Origin: Muricauda sp. SCSIO 64092
GTDB taxonomy: Bacteria; Bacteroidota; Bacteroidia; Flavobacteriales; Flavobacteriaceae
Assembly: GCF_023016285.1 (NCBI RefSeq)
Contig: NZ_CP095413.1
Coordinates: 372,001 to 436,000 of the forward strand
DNA: 64,000 bases
Direction of reading: 5' to 3'
The position numbers and the translations under genes are program-made. The notes below the pieces were generated by a model, which saw only the letters and a program-made list of their open reading frames with translations, was not told where the DNA came from and did no database searches. Of the stretch, positions 26,390 through 34,367 are shown one piece after another; position 1 is the first letter of the stretch; each line of letters opens with the position of its first letter.

Positions 26390-28243
26390 TCAAGGTTGGC
26401 GCTTCAGCGCAAAGTAACCTTTGAAAACTTTTCGGACACCATCCGCGGTATCATAGGTGAGACTGAACCAATAACTTGATGAAGGGGCTTCATTCCCTCG
26501 AACAGTGCCATCCCATTCCCATCCCATTTCATCGTTGAATTGATGCTGAACTGCACCAAAACGATCAAAAATCGTTATTTCCGGATTATCGATTTCAAAT
26601 AGGTTCACAATCTTCCAGGTATCGTTAACGCCATCACCATTAGGTGTAAAAAATCGAGGGTAATCTACAATATAAAATCCCTTGGAAACAACACTGCATT
26701 CATATTCATCTTGAACATAAGCAATGTAATCGTCTCCCGGGGCCAAATTGGAAAAAACATTGTCCTCTTTAAATGTCAATCCATCCAAGCTGAACATATA
26801 CTCATTTGGTCCTTCAACATTTATGGAAACGGAGTGGCTATTACTGAACATATCGCTCAAAATATTCACCTCAAAAAGCGTGGGCGGTCCGGAAGTAGTT
26901 ACAGTTGCGGACAAGGACAGGTAACAATTGTACCGCAGGTTTTCAACCACAACATGATAAATTCCCGGTTCGGTGGGAACAAGCGAAGGTTGATCTTCAT
27001 TTGCCATCAGGTTTTCGGTACTTACCGAGTTGTAGTACCAATCAAAGGAATACTCCGCCGAGGAAAGCTTTGTGTCCATTTGGGGAAGGGGCTCAAAAGG
27101 GTTTCCCTCACCATCCAAACATAAAATATATTCTTCTTGCAAGGTGGATGAAATATCCAATGGAAAAGAATCGATATACTCGATTTCCACACGACCTTCA
27201 GAGATACAATTGGCGGAAAACTCCACTTCCACCTCATAGATTCCATCCTCGTTCACCGATACTGTGGGCTGGTCATCAAAAAGGGATAATTGTACACCAT
27301 CTTTAAACCATCTGTAATGGGCTTCACCAGAAACGGTGGCATCCATTTCAAAAATGTCTCCCTCGCATAGGGGATTGCCGTTTTGTACAGTTCTGTTTTC
27401 CCCTAGGGATATATCCACGGAAAAACTCCCTGCTTCCAAAAAAACGGCAGAATCATAAGCAGTATCTTCGAAATCAGCTATGACGAGTTTTATGGTATAC
27501 GTTTCTCCGGGATTTACCATGGATTGTGCCACCAAACTTGTTGTGTTCCCAGTCATCGATATCGCGGAATCATCCCCGTTGATACCCGCAAAATACTCTT
27601 CATTACTGGCTTCACATGAAGTGGAAAAACCGAGTGAATCAGGTACACCGGGCCTAATACTGGTTGCTGAAACGAGGTCTTGCGACCCCGGAACCAGCGC
27701 AAGATTGGACGAGACACCATTGGAATCTGTTAAGATAAAAGCAAATACATCAGAATATATGCACTGCCAAGCTCCTTGAATCGTTGCATACTCCTCGGAG
27801 GCAAAAAGGAAATTAAAACTCATGTTGTTTGCCCTGGGAGTAAAATCAAATTCTATGTAGGAAGCATTATAAAGAAGACTATCTGCTACTCCTGTTACAG
27901 TGGACAAATCGGAATCACCGAGCCATCGATCGTTCCCCGAATTCTTAAGGGGACCAGTATTTGGCCCAACAGCGTCAATGGCCCTACCCGTGGAAATCAC
28001 AACACCTTCCCTATAAGGGAAGTTATCGCCATTGAACTCAAAATAGCCAATACCGTTTACGCCATTTACGACATAGTCGGTACCGGTGGAAGATCTGTAG
28101 TTGGAAGTCTCAGCGCAATTCCTGTCCACCAACACCTCGGTTACCAAACGCTCCACAGCATAGTTTGGGTCCACAACAATTTGCCCAAAACAGGGTGCGC
28201 ATATGCAACCGAACAGTAAATATAGGACTGATGTTCTCTTCAA
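26390..28243 (-). CDS. Choice-of-anchor-L domain adhesin with type B T9SS sorting domain, copy 1
   Basis: 617 residues. Signal peptide MKRTSVLYLLFGCICAPCFGQ. Residues ~22-285 match the choice-of-anchor-L pattern: FPYREGVVISTGRA, an EFDFTPRANNMSFNFLFASE stretch, NLALVPGSQDLVS, YTIKLVIADFEDTAYDSAVF. Two Ig/PKD-like modules follow (~290-520) and then the CHU_C domain (PRFFTPNGDGVNDTWKI to GYFALKRQP). This predicts T9SS export and surface retention; ligand unknown. The gene at 31505-33343 is nearly identical from ~residue 100 to the stop, with differences mostly in residues ~1-20 and ~55-100. The ~80 bp upstream of both starts is also conserved (GGGTTAGCTATCAGATTACA). A TPR gene ends 79 bp upstream. 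Confidence 0.88.
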   Translation of the reverse strand: MKRTSVLYLLFGCICAPCFGQIVVDPNYAVERLVTEVLVDRNCAETSNYRSSTGTDYVVNGVNGIGYFEFNGDNFPYREGVVISTGRAIDAVGPNTGPLKNSGNDRWLGDSDLSTVTGVADSLLYNASYIEFDFTPRANNMSFNFLFASEEYATIQGAWQCIYSDVFAFILTDSNGVSSNLALVPGSQDLVSATSIRPGVPDSLGFSTSCEASNEEYFAGINGDDSAISMTGNTTSLVAQSMVNPGETYTIKLVIADFEDTAYDSAVFLEAGSFSVDISLGENRTVQNGNPLCEGDIFEMDATVSGEAHYRWFKDGVQLSLFDDQPTVSVNEDGIYEVEVEFSANCISEGRVEIEYIDSFPLDISSTLQEEYILCLDGEGNPFEPLPQMDTKLSSAEYSFDWYYNSVSTENLMANEDQPSLVPTEPGIYHVVVENLRYNCYLSLSATVTTSGPPTLFEVNILSDMFSNSHSVSINVEGPNEYMFSLDGLTFKEDNVFSNLAPGDDYIAYVQDEYECSVVSKGFYIVDYPRFFTPNGDGVNDTWKIVNLFEIDNPEITIFDRFGAVQHQFNDEMGWEWDGTVRGNEAPSSSYWFSLTYDTADGVRKVFKGYFALKRQP

Positions 28244-28322
28244 AATACATTGGGTTAGCTATCAGATTACATGCTCAAATTGGAACAAAATCGATGTAAT
28301 CGGATATCGTTTAAATAGACTT

Positions 28323-28637
28323 TTACATTTTTGATTTCGCTTTTTTCAGGGCTTCACGGAATTCCTTTAATTTAGGTTCAACATCCTTTCCTGCCGATGT
28401 AATCAAGGAATCAAAAACTACTACGGCTTTATTGAGAACCCTTATTTCATCAGCTTTCGATTTTTCTTTTCGATAGATGATCGCTAATCTCCTGTATGGA
28501 AAGCTACCTTCGAAGCCTTCGGAAATATTGGCTTCGTAAAGCGCTTTGGCTTCCAATATTTTTCCTTTCTTTTCCAATCGCTTCCCCATTGAATTTCTAT
28601 TGACCTGTGCCTTCAAACTGCCCATACTTTGCTTCAA
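28323..28637 (-). CDS. Small TPR-like protein
   Basis: 104 residues. The segment RLEKKGKILEAKALYEANIS followed by PYRRLAIIYRKEKSKADEIR has the helix-turn-helix pattern and Ala/Tyr spacing of tetratricopeptide repeats, about two motifs, ending in a Lys-rich helix. No signal peptide, so cytoplasmic. It lies 63 bp downstream of the second glutaredoxin-like gene on the same strand and may be the last gene of that operon. TPRs bind partner proteins; no specific role can be assigned. It could also be a fragment of a longer TPR protein. Confidence 0.6.
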   Translation of the reverse strand: MKQSMGSLKAQVNRNSMGKRLEKKGKILEAKALYEANISEGFEGSFPYRRLAIIYRKEKSKADEIRVLNKAVVVFDSLITSAGKDVEPKLKEFREALKKAKSKM

Positions 28638-28700
28638 GAATTTAAATTGATATACTTAGCATTTTTTGTTTTACAAGCGTTGCCATGGTGCAAAACGACC

Positions 28701-29420
28701 TTACTCCTTTTCCATTTCCTCCATCATCCGATCGAAAGTGGTGATCCTGCTGTAGAGCTTTCCCCCCAAACTGATTATGGGGCCGGACAGGGAATCCATC
28801 GCTTGGGCCGATTTGGACAAAATTTGGCCCAATTGTTCCTTCACTTCGGGACTTTCATCCAGGGAAACACTTCTAAAGGTGAAATTTCCGGCATTGAGCC
28901 GGCCGATAATGCTATCACAGGCACCACAGCCCTTAAATGTGTAGATGGTGATCTGCTTCTTTTTCTTTGGCCTGACCTCGGGCGGTGGGATGTCCACTAC
29001 TTCGGATTCCTTTTTCCCTGCCTGTTTTGGTAAACTGTCGTTGGCCCTAAGACCAAGAGGTTCCGGTATAGGTTGAATCCGGTCCTTGATCCTCATATAT
29101 TCTTTCCAGCGGTACGATTCCAGAACATACGCCATTTCCGAGGTTTCCCGACTTGATACGCGCCTTAGGACCTCGTATTTGCCTTTTGGGGATAAACTAT
29201 CGTCCCGTTCAACAGCACGTTTTTTGACCAGGAACCGGGCAACGGTGGATTGGAACTCCAAGGCTTGATCCGCCCCCATTACCAAATACGGTTGATACTT
29301 CGCAGTGATGTCCCTGGCTTCAAAACGGATGTTCCGGTCAATTTTCAATGCATACAACGTCTGTCCCCGTAAGAAAGGGACCGATACTAGAAATAGGCCA
29401 AAAGCCAGAACGGTACGCAT
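28701..29420 (-). CDS. Exported glutaredoxin/thioredoxin-fold protein, copy 2
   Basis: 239 residues from the ATG at 29420; signal peptide MRTVLAFGLFLVSVPFLRGQ. Upstream in-frame starts exist but put ~25 polar residues before the leader. Residues ~21-125 are a helical, charged region unrelated to copy 1. Residues ~155-232 form the redox domain (KKKQITIYTFKGCGACDSII), with CGAC at 165-168 and the same tail as copy 1. The two paralogues share leader and redox domain but carry different middle regions, as if the domain had been fused to alternative partners. Probably a periplasmic thiol-disulfide protein. It lies between a lipocalin-like gene and a TPR gene. Confidence 0.75.
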   Translation of the reverse strand: MRTVLAFGLFLVSVPFLRGQTLYALKIDRNIRFEARDITAKYQPYLVMGADQALEFQSTVARFLVKKRAVERDDSLSPKGKYEVLRRVSSRETSEMAYVLESYRWKEYMRIKDRIQPIPEPLGLRANDSLPKQAGKKESEVVDIPPPEVRPKKKKQITIYTFKGCGACDSIIGRLNAGNFTFRSVSLDESPEVKEQLGQILSKSAQAMDSLSGPIISLGGKLYSRITTFDRMMEEMEKE

Positions 29421-29491
29421 GAAATGTCGATTGGTCCCCATCATCTTTAATAACGTAGCAGTGGGATATGTGCTGCTCTGATATATGCCCA

Positions 29492-29965
29492 TCACTGTCT
29501 ATGGTAAGTCGTTCGTATAACCAATCGCTTTTGATTGCCATTTTCGGTAAATTCCTCTACATGCGCAATGCCAAGCTGTGTCCCGCTCAAAGTAAATTCA
29601 ACTGTTTGAGTATCCTCTCCGTCATAGGCAACAGAAAGTAGGTTTCCATTGACCGAATATGTTCCAACATCGGTTGATGTTTCAACAATAACATCTCCAT
29701 TTTCGGTATAAGAGTACGATTTAAGGTCATCAAATGTCCCATCTGCATAGAAGGTAATCCTAATGAAGTTATCAGCATCAATGGTATCTGTTGCTATACC
29801 GTCCGAAACGTTGTTTGTAAACTCCTCTGTTGCGCCAGAAGCCTGTAACCAGGTGCCCACTAGGGACGGACCTTCGGCGTCGCTATTGCATGAAGTGGGC
29901 AATGTTGTCGCAAATGCCTCTACTTCCAAAGGAGTCATTGCTCTCTTTTTTCTTGATTGGTTCAT
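29492..29965 (-). CDS. Lipocalin-like small protein with degenerate leader
   Basis: 157 residues. From SLVGTW (~residue 34) the sequence matches the beta-rich lipocalin-like pattern of many Bacteroidota lipoproteins: GTW, then FYADGTFDDLKSYSYTENGD, then VGTYSVNGNLLSVAYDG. The N-terminus (MNQSRKKRAMTPLEVE) is polar, but a Cys in PTSCNSD lies where a lipobox Cys would be. A hydrophobic signal segment is missing in all three frames, so the leader has probably decayed and the protein may not be exported. It sits in the run of small genes from 30531 to 28323. Confidence 0.6.
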   Translation of the reverse strand: MNQSRKKRAMTPLEVEAFATTLPTSCNSDAEGPSLVGTWLQASGATEEFTNNVSDGIATDTIDADNFIRITFYADGTFDDLKSYSYTENGDVIVETSTDVGTYSVNGNLLSVAYDGEDTQTVEFTLSGTQLGIAHVEEFTENGNQKRLVIRTTYHRQ

Positions 29966-30045
29966 TTTTTAAAAATTATGGCTGTTGATTTAATGATATC
30001 GATATCTAAAATTGATGGGGATGTAAACCCGTGGGCAGTGATTCT

Positions 30046-30288
30046 TTATGTTGATCGGTTCCCACGGTCTTTTCCCGGTTGGATCTCTTTCCAAAGTTTT
30101 TTGAAGGCTTCCTCCCTTTCAAAGTGTTTCCGCCATTTTGACCTCACAAATAGCTTGTCGGAGGAAAATTTATTTTGGACCAATATCCTGATATCGGCCA
30201 TGAGGCTTTTCTTCTCTTCCCCCAGCCTTTCGTTCTCTTCGAGGATTTGTTTGTACAGCTTCCTTTTAATGTATTTATCCCTTCCCAT
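30046..30288 (-). CDS. Small charged coiled-coil protein, copy 2
   Basis: 80 residues (MGRDKYIKRKLYKQILEENE onward). It aligns over its length with the 70-residue protein at 25605 (shared KSLMADIRIL-type core, SKWRKHF, FKKLWKEIQP). Helical, cytoplasmic, no known family. It starts 12 bp after the small membrane protein at 30301, so the two are probably co-transcribed. Unlike copy 1, a lipocalin-like gene separates it from its glutaredoxin partner. Confidence 0.65.
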   Translation of the reverse strand: MGRDKYIKRKLYKQILEENERLGEEKKSLMADIRILVQNKFSSDKLFVRSKWRKHFEREEAFKKLWKEIQPGKDRGNRST

Positions 30289-30300
30289 TTCAAGATTTAT

Positions 30301-30531
30301 TTAGCCATCCAGATTTTCAATCTTTTTGTTGCATCTTCTCATAAACAGGATTGCGGCCACCATGATAAAATACCATCCCACAACTTCTATGTAGGGCAAC
30401 CAATAATCCAGTTTTGAGGTCCATTCCTCCATATTGGTGTCCGCTTTGCCCGTCATCACAACAAGTACCCCGAATATTGCGTACAACAAAGGATTCTCCA
30501 GTAATCCCCAACTTTTCTTTTGTTTACTCAT
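30301..30531 (-). CDS. Small two-helix membrane protein
   Basis: 76 residues from the ATG at 30531 (MSKQKKSWGLLENPLLYAIF); a start 11 codons upstream adds only polar residues. Two hydrophobic helices are visible (LLYAIFGVLVVMTG and YIEVVGWYFIMVAAILFM), joined by a short acidic/aromatic loop, with a basic C-terminus (RRCNKKIENLDG). First gene of the minus-strand run that continues with the coiled-coil protein. Family not recognised. Confidence 0.6.
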   Translation of the reverse strand: MSKQKKSWGLLENPLLYAIFGVLVVMTGKADTNMEEWTSKLDYWLPYIEVVGWYFIMVAAILFMRRCNKKIENLDG

Positions 30532-30612
30532 CGTATTCAGTTTATTGGCTTTCGGTTTTTGCACCAGATTCTTTTTGTAATTGGCAAAACTGTATTCCGG
30601 CCTTGCGCCATA

Positions 30613-31197
30613 TTAAAACCTCCATCCAAAATTCAAACCGCCCCTTGGTTGCACCTCCCAACCAACAATGTCATCGCCCGGCAATCCAAGGTTCCTCCCG
30701 ATTCCCACACCTAAATCCACAAGAAAACCGCTCTGACTTATCCATTTCCAACCAATTCCCACACCTATGGAGGTATCAAAATAATAATCTTCACCTGTTG
30801 ACAAGAAATCATTTATAATAGCGGAAAACCACTCTTTAAAAATGAAGAATTTCAAGAATCCTTCCGCATAAAACCCCCTGGCCCCGTAATCCTGTTTGGA
30901 AAAGAAATATTGTCTGTAGTAAGGTGTGAAAGAGAATTGTTCAAAATCTGTATAACCATCCCAATCAAGGGAGACAAACAGGTCCGCACCGATTCCAGCG
31001 TATCGCCCCAGGATATACTCGTATCTGGGACTTAGGGCCGGAATGGCTATTGCCGAGAGAACGTCGATGCTTACCTCGTTTCTTTTGGCCACGGAAAACT
31101 TCGCAACCCTCTTTTCCGAATCCGTAGGTTCATCTTCCTGACAAAAGGCACAAATTGAAATTAGAAAAGCACCAGAAATGATCAAAAGGTCTTTCAT
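30613..31197 (-). CDS. Outer-membrane beta-barrel protein (DUF3575-like)
   Basis: 194 residues from the ATG at 31197, which starts the signal peptide MKDLLIISGAFLISICAF, ending CQE; an upstream in-frame start would lengthen it by 23 polar residues. Strands such as SPRYEYILGRYAGIGADLFVS, FSFTPYYRQYF and GFLVDLGVGIGRNLG, and an end in GGLNFGWRF, describe a small outer-membrane barrel, resembling DUF3575-type proteins. The leader repeat with a GC hairpin and a GTCCC-N18-CAC element lies directly upstream (46 and ~235 bp). Function unknown. Confidence 0.75.
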   Translation of the reverse strand: MKDLLIISGAFLISICAFCQEDEPTDSEKRVAKFSVAKRNEVSIDVLSAIAIPALSPRYEYILGRYAGIGADLFVSLDWDGYTDFEQFSFTPYYRQYFFSKQDYGARGFYAEGFLKFFIFKEWFSAIINDFLSTGEDYYFDTSIGVGIGWKWISQSGFLVDLGVGIGRNLGLPGDDIVGWEVQPRGGLNFGWRF

Positions 31198-31240
31198 ATC
31201 ACTGTATTTGTTATCCATTACGCTGTTAAGGATGGTTTTC

Positions 31241-31505
31241 ATAACGACGGGGACCTTGGAAACCAAGTCCCCGTCGTCTTAACCTCACATATGGAAAAAC
31301 CAACTTAAAAAATGGAAAAGGCCCTCGAGGGTCAACCCTATGACACAGCCACTCCTACTGAAAACCAATTCCATTTAAGAAGATTACCTGAAGTAAAGCT
31401 CAATTTTAACACGGTTCCATGCCAAAAAAAAGTGTTGGAGTCCTTAAAATTCGGGACGAGAAAGGGAATTGATGGGACAATGGAAATCTCCGTACGAGGA
31501 TGAGT
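31241..31505. repeat. ~270-bp leader repeat, copy 2, with GC hairpin at 31244-31277
   Basis: Shares with 25926-26200 the hairpin arms (ACGACGGGGAC / GTCCCCGTCGT), TATGGAAAAACCAACTT, the regulatory element and GGACAATGGAAATCTCC. It joins directly to the 3' end of the second choice-of-anchor-L gene. Confidence 0.75.
31432..31457 (-). promoter_or_regulatory. GTCCC-N18-CAC element in leader repeat 2
   Basis: Perfect halves, 235 bp upstream of the barrel gene starting at 31197, with the strong hairpin in between. Confidence 0.5.
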
Positions 31506-33343
31506 CAAGGTTGGCGCTTCAGCGCAAAGTAACCTTTGAAAACTTTTCGGACACCATCCGCGGTATCATAGGTGAGACTGAACCAATAACTTGATGAAGG
31601 GGCTTCATTCCCTCGAACAGTGCCATCCCATTCCCATCCCATTTCATCGCTGAATTGATGCTGAACTGCACCAAAACGATCAAAAATCGTTATTTCCGGA
31701 TTATCGATTTCAAATAGGTTCACAATCTTCCAGGTATCGTTAACGCCATCACCATTAGGTGTAAAAAATCGAGGGTAATCTACAATATAAAATCCCTTGG
31801 AAACAACACTGCATTTATATTCATCTTGAACATAAGCAATGTAATCGTCTCCCGGGGCCAAATTGGAAAAAACATTGTCCTCTTTAAATGTCAATCCATC
31901 CAAGCTGAACATATACTCATTTGGTCCTTCAACATTTATGGAAACGGAGTGGCTATTACTGAACATATCGCTCAAAATATTCACCTCAAAAAGCGTGGGC
32001 GGTCCGGAAGTAGTTACAGTTGCGGACAAGGACAGGTAACAATTGTACCGCAGGTTTTCAACCACAACATGATAAATTCCCGGTTCGGTGGGAACAAGCG
32101 AAGGTTGATCTGCATTTGCCATCAGGTTTCCGGTACTTACCGAGTTGTAGTACCAATCAAAGGAATACTCCGCCGAGGAAAGCTTTGTGTCCATTTGGGG
32201 AAGGGGCTCAAAAGGGTTTCCCTCACCATCCAAACATAAAATATATTCTTCTTGCAAGGTGGATGAAATATCCAATGGAAAAGGATCGATATACTCGATT
32301 TCCACACGACCTTCAGAGATACAATTGGCGGAAAACTCCACTTCCACCTCATAGATTCCATCCTCGTTCACCGATACTGTGGGCAGATCATCAAAAAGGG
32401 GTAATTGTACACCATCTTTAAACCATCTGTAATGGGCTTCACCAGAAACGGTGGCATCCATTTCAAAAATGTCTCCCTCGCATAGGGGATTGCCGTTTTG
32501 TACAGTTCTGTTTTCCCCTAGGGATATATCCACGGAAAAACTCCCTGCTTCCAAAAAAACGGCAGAATCCACGGCGGCATCATCGTAATCAGCTATGACG
32601 AGTTTTATGGTATACGTTTCTCCGGGATTTACCATGGATTGTGCCACCAAACTTGTTGTGTTCCCAGCCATCGATATCGCGGAATCATCCCCGTTGATAC
32701 CCGCAAAATACTCTTCATTACTGGCTTCACATGAAGTGGAAAAACCGAGTGAATCAGGTACACCGGGCCTGATACTGGTTGCTGAAACGAGGTCTTGCGA
32801 CCCCGGAACCAGCGCAAGATTGGACGAGACACCATTGGAATCTGTTAAGATAAAAGCAAATACATCAGAATATATGCACTGCCACGCATTGGCATACTCC
32901 ACGGAGGCAAAAAGGAAATTAAAACTCATGTTGTTTGCCCTGGGAATAAAATCAAATTCTATATAGGAAGCATTATAAAGAAGACTATCTGCTACTCCTG
33001 TTACAGTGGACAAATCGGAATCACCGATCCATCGCTTGACCCCCGAAGAAGGTTTTTCAATGTCATCATTTGGCCCAACGGCATCAATGGCCCTACCCGT
33101 GGAAATCACAATACCTTCCCTGTAAGGAAAGTTATCGCCATTGAACGCAAAATAGCCAATACCATTTATGCCATAGTCGGTACCGGTGGAAGATCTGTAG
33201 TTGGAAGTCTCAGCGCAATTCCTGTCCACCAACACCTCGGTGACCAAACGTTCCACAGCATAGTTTGGGTCCACAACAATTTGCCCAAAACAGGATGCGC
33301 AAATACAACTGAACATTAAATATTGTACTAATATCCCCTTCAA
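31505..33343 (-). CDS. Choice-of-anchor-L domain adhesin with type B T9SS sorting domain, copy 2
   Basis: 612 residues. Signal peptide MKGILVQYLMFSCICASCFG. Domains as in copy 1: anchor-L (~22-280), two Ig/PKD-like modules, CHU_C tail (PRFFTPNGDGVNDTWKI to ALKRQP). From ~residue 100 to the stop, only scattered substitutions separate it from copy 1 (for example ENLMANED versus GNLMANAD). In the first 100 residues insertions differ: copy 2 lacks a VVNG-type repeat and has NDDIEKPSSGVKRW where copy 1 has NTGPLKNSGNDRW. This uneven divergence suggests gene conversion of the 3' two-thirds. The surface-exposed anchor region may be the variable part. Confidence 0.88.
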   Translation of the reverse strand: MKGILVQYLMFSCICASCFGQIVVDPNYAVERLVTEVLVDRNCAETSNYRSSTGTDYGINGIGYFAFNGDNFPYREGIVISTGRAIDAVGPNDDIEKPSSGVKRWIGDSDLSTVTGVADSLLYNASYIEFDFIPRANNMSFNFLFASVEYANAWQCIYSDVFAFILTDSNGVSSNLALVPGSQDLVSATSIRPGVPDSLGFSTSCEASNEEYFAGINGDDSAISMAGNTTSLVAQSMVNPGETYTIKLVIADYDDAAVDSAVFLEAGSFSVDISLGENRTVQNGNPLCEGDIFEMDATVSGEAHYRWFKDGVQLPLFDDLPTVSVNEDGIYEVEVEFSANCISEGRVEIEYIDPFPLDISSTLQEEYILCLDGEGNPFEPLPQMDTKLSSAEYSFDWYYNSVSTGNLMANADQPSLVPTEPGIYHVVVENLRYNCYLSLSATVTTSGPPTLFEVNILSDMFSNSHSVSINVEGPNEYMFSLDGLTFKEDNVFSNLAPGDDYIAYVQDEYKCSVVSKGFYIVDYPRFFTPNGDGVNDTWKIVNLFEIDNPEITIFDRFGAVQHQFSDEMGWEWDGTVRGNEAPSSSYWFSLTYDTADGVRKVFKGYFALKRQP

Positions 33344-33462
33344 AATACGTTGGGTTAGCTATCAGATTACACGTCCAAATTGGAGCAAAATTGATGTAAT
33401 CGGATATCGTTTAATTACACTTTAATAATTAATAATCGCAGGATTCAATACCTTCTGAAAAC

Positions 33463-33588
33463 TTAAAAAATCCCGTATCTAAAACGAGGTCCAAAAGTTG
33501 GCGTAAAAACACCTTTTTTGCCCCGATGCTCCCTTGCCATCATATCCCGGACAATGCCCTTTACGTAAAACCTGTCCCTACAGGTCAG
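33463..33588 (-). pseudogene. Possible C-terminal remnant of an outer-membrane barrel protein
   Basis: Open frame without a start codon, ending KGVFTPTFGPRFRYGIF and a stop. An aromatic-rich last strand ending in Phe is typical of outer-membrane barrels. It lies just downstream of leader repeat 3, the same place the intact barrel gene occupies after repeat 2. Short, so uncertain. Confidence 0.3.
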
Positions 33589-33599
33589 TGGAAGTTTTC

Positions 33600-33850
33600 A
33601 TAACGGCGGGGACTTTGCAGATCAAGTCCCCGTCGTCGTTTGAACCCCACATAAAGAAAAAACAACCTGGAAAATGAAAAGTCTTCAAAGGGCAACCATT
33701 GGCACAGTCACTGCCGTGAAAACCGGTTCCATTACTAAAGATTGCTTCTGGCAAATCTTGATTTTTAAAATGATACCATACCACAAAAAGTGTTGGAGCC
33801 CGTAAAATTGAGGATGAAAAAGTGAATTGGAGGGACAATGAAAATCCATT
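33600..33850. repeat. ~270-bp leader repeat, copy 3, with GC hairpin near 33602-33636
   Basis: More diverged than copies 1 and 2 but colinear: GGCGGGGACTTTGC..AAGTCCCCGTCGTC hairpin, the AAACAACCTGGAAAATGAAAA block, the regulatory element and GGACAATG. Confidence 0.65.
33790..33815 (-). promoter_or_regulatory. GTCCC-N18-CAC element in leader repeat 3 (degenerate)
   Basis: The first half is ATCCT rather than GTCCC; the CAC half and the spacing are kept. No intact gene follows directly. Confidence 0.35.
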
Positions 33851-33883
33851 TTTGAACTTTTTGCCGATAGTTAAGACATTTCA

Positions 33884-34087
33884 TCAGAAATTACCCCGCT
33901 CCCCTTGAGAAAGGTCCCATAGATGGTCAAGCTCTTTTTCAATATCGTTGAACTGAAAACAATTCGACCTAGGGAAGAGTTGTTCTATTTCAACAATGTC
34001 ACGAAACCCTATGCAACACCTCCTTACAGCTTCACTTCCTTTCTCTTTAAATCGCTCCAATAAAAGAATAGGTTGGTCTATATATCC
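33884..34087 (-). pseudogene. Coding-like remnant without a start codon
   Basis: A 67-codon frame without any ATG (contains KGSEAVRRCCIGFRDIVEIE and ends LWDLSQGERGNF). Its composition (Leu/Glu/Lys-rich, amphipathic) looks genuinely coding, but no family is recognised. It overlaps by a few bases the integrase remnant upstream. Confidence 0.3.
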
Positions 34088-34185
34088 TCACCCATTTTGC
34101 GCCCTACCCTTCTAGCATAAATTGTTGTAGCTGATAACTAGGTATGTCCTAAATAATTGTTCTTTTCCTGTCCATTATCCAGTTT
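34078..34185 (-). pseudogene. C-terminal remnant of a tyrosine recombinase
   Basis: On the minus strand the frame reads NNYLGHT, a TAG stop, then LSATTIYARRVGRKMGEDI and a stop. This is the usual end of tyrosine integrases: the LGH box followed by the catalytic Tyr in TTxIYA. The stop between them and the missing upstream catalytic Arg motif mark it as dead. It shows that an integrative element once ended here. Confidence 0.55.
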
Positions 34186-34367
34186 TTTACCCTAAAACCA
34201 ATTCTTTAAACATTATTTCAATTAAAAACAAGAGGGCTGCTGAAACATCACACAGCGTGTTACCCTCTTGCTCCTCCCCATTTCCGCTGGTCAAAATCCC
34301 GGAGCCACAATTTTTGAAAGGATCTCTTTGTTTTCCCTTATTATCATATTGGAGAAGCGTATATAGA

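Noticed and set aside
26085..26393. Minus-strand frames over leader repeat 1
   Set aside because: They overlap the repeated leader and element; copies 2 and 3 do not keep the frame.
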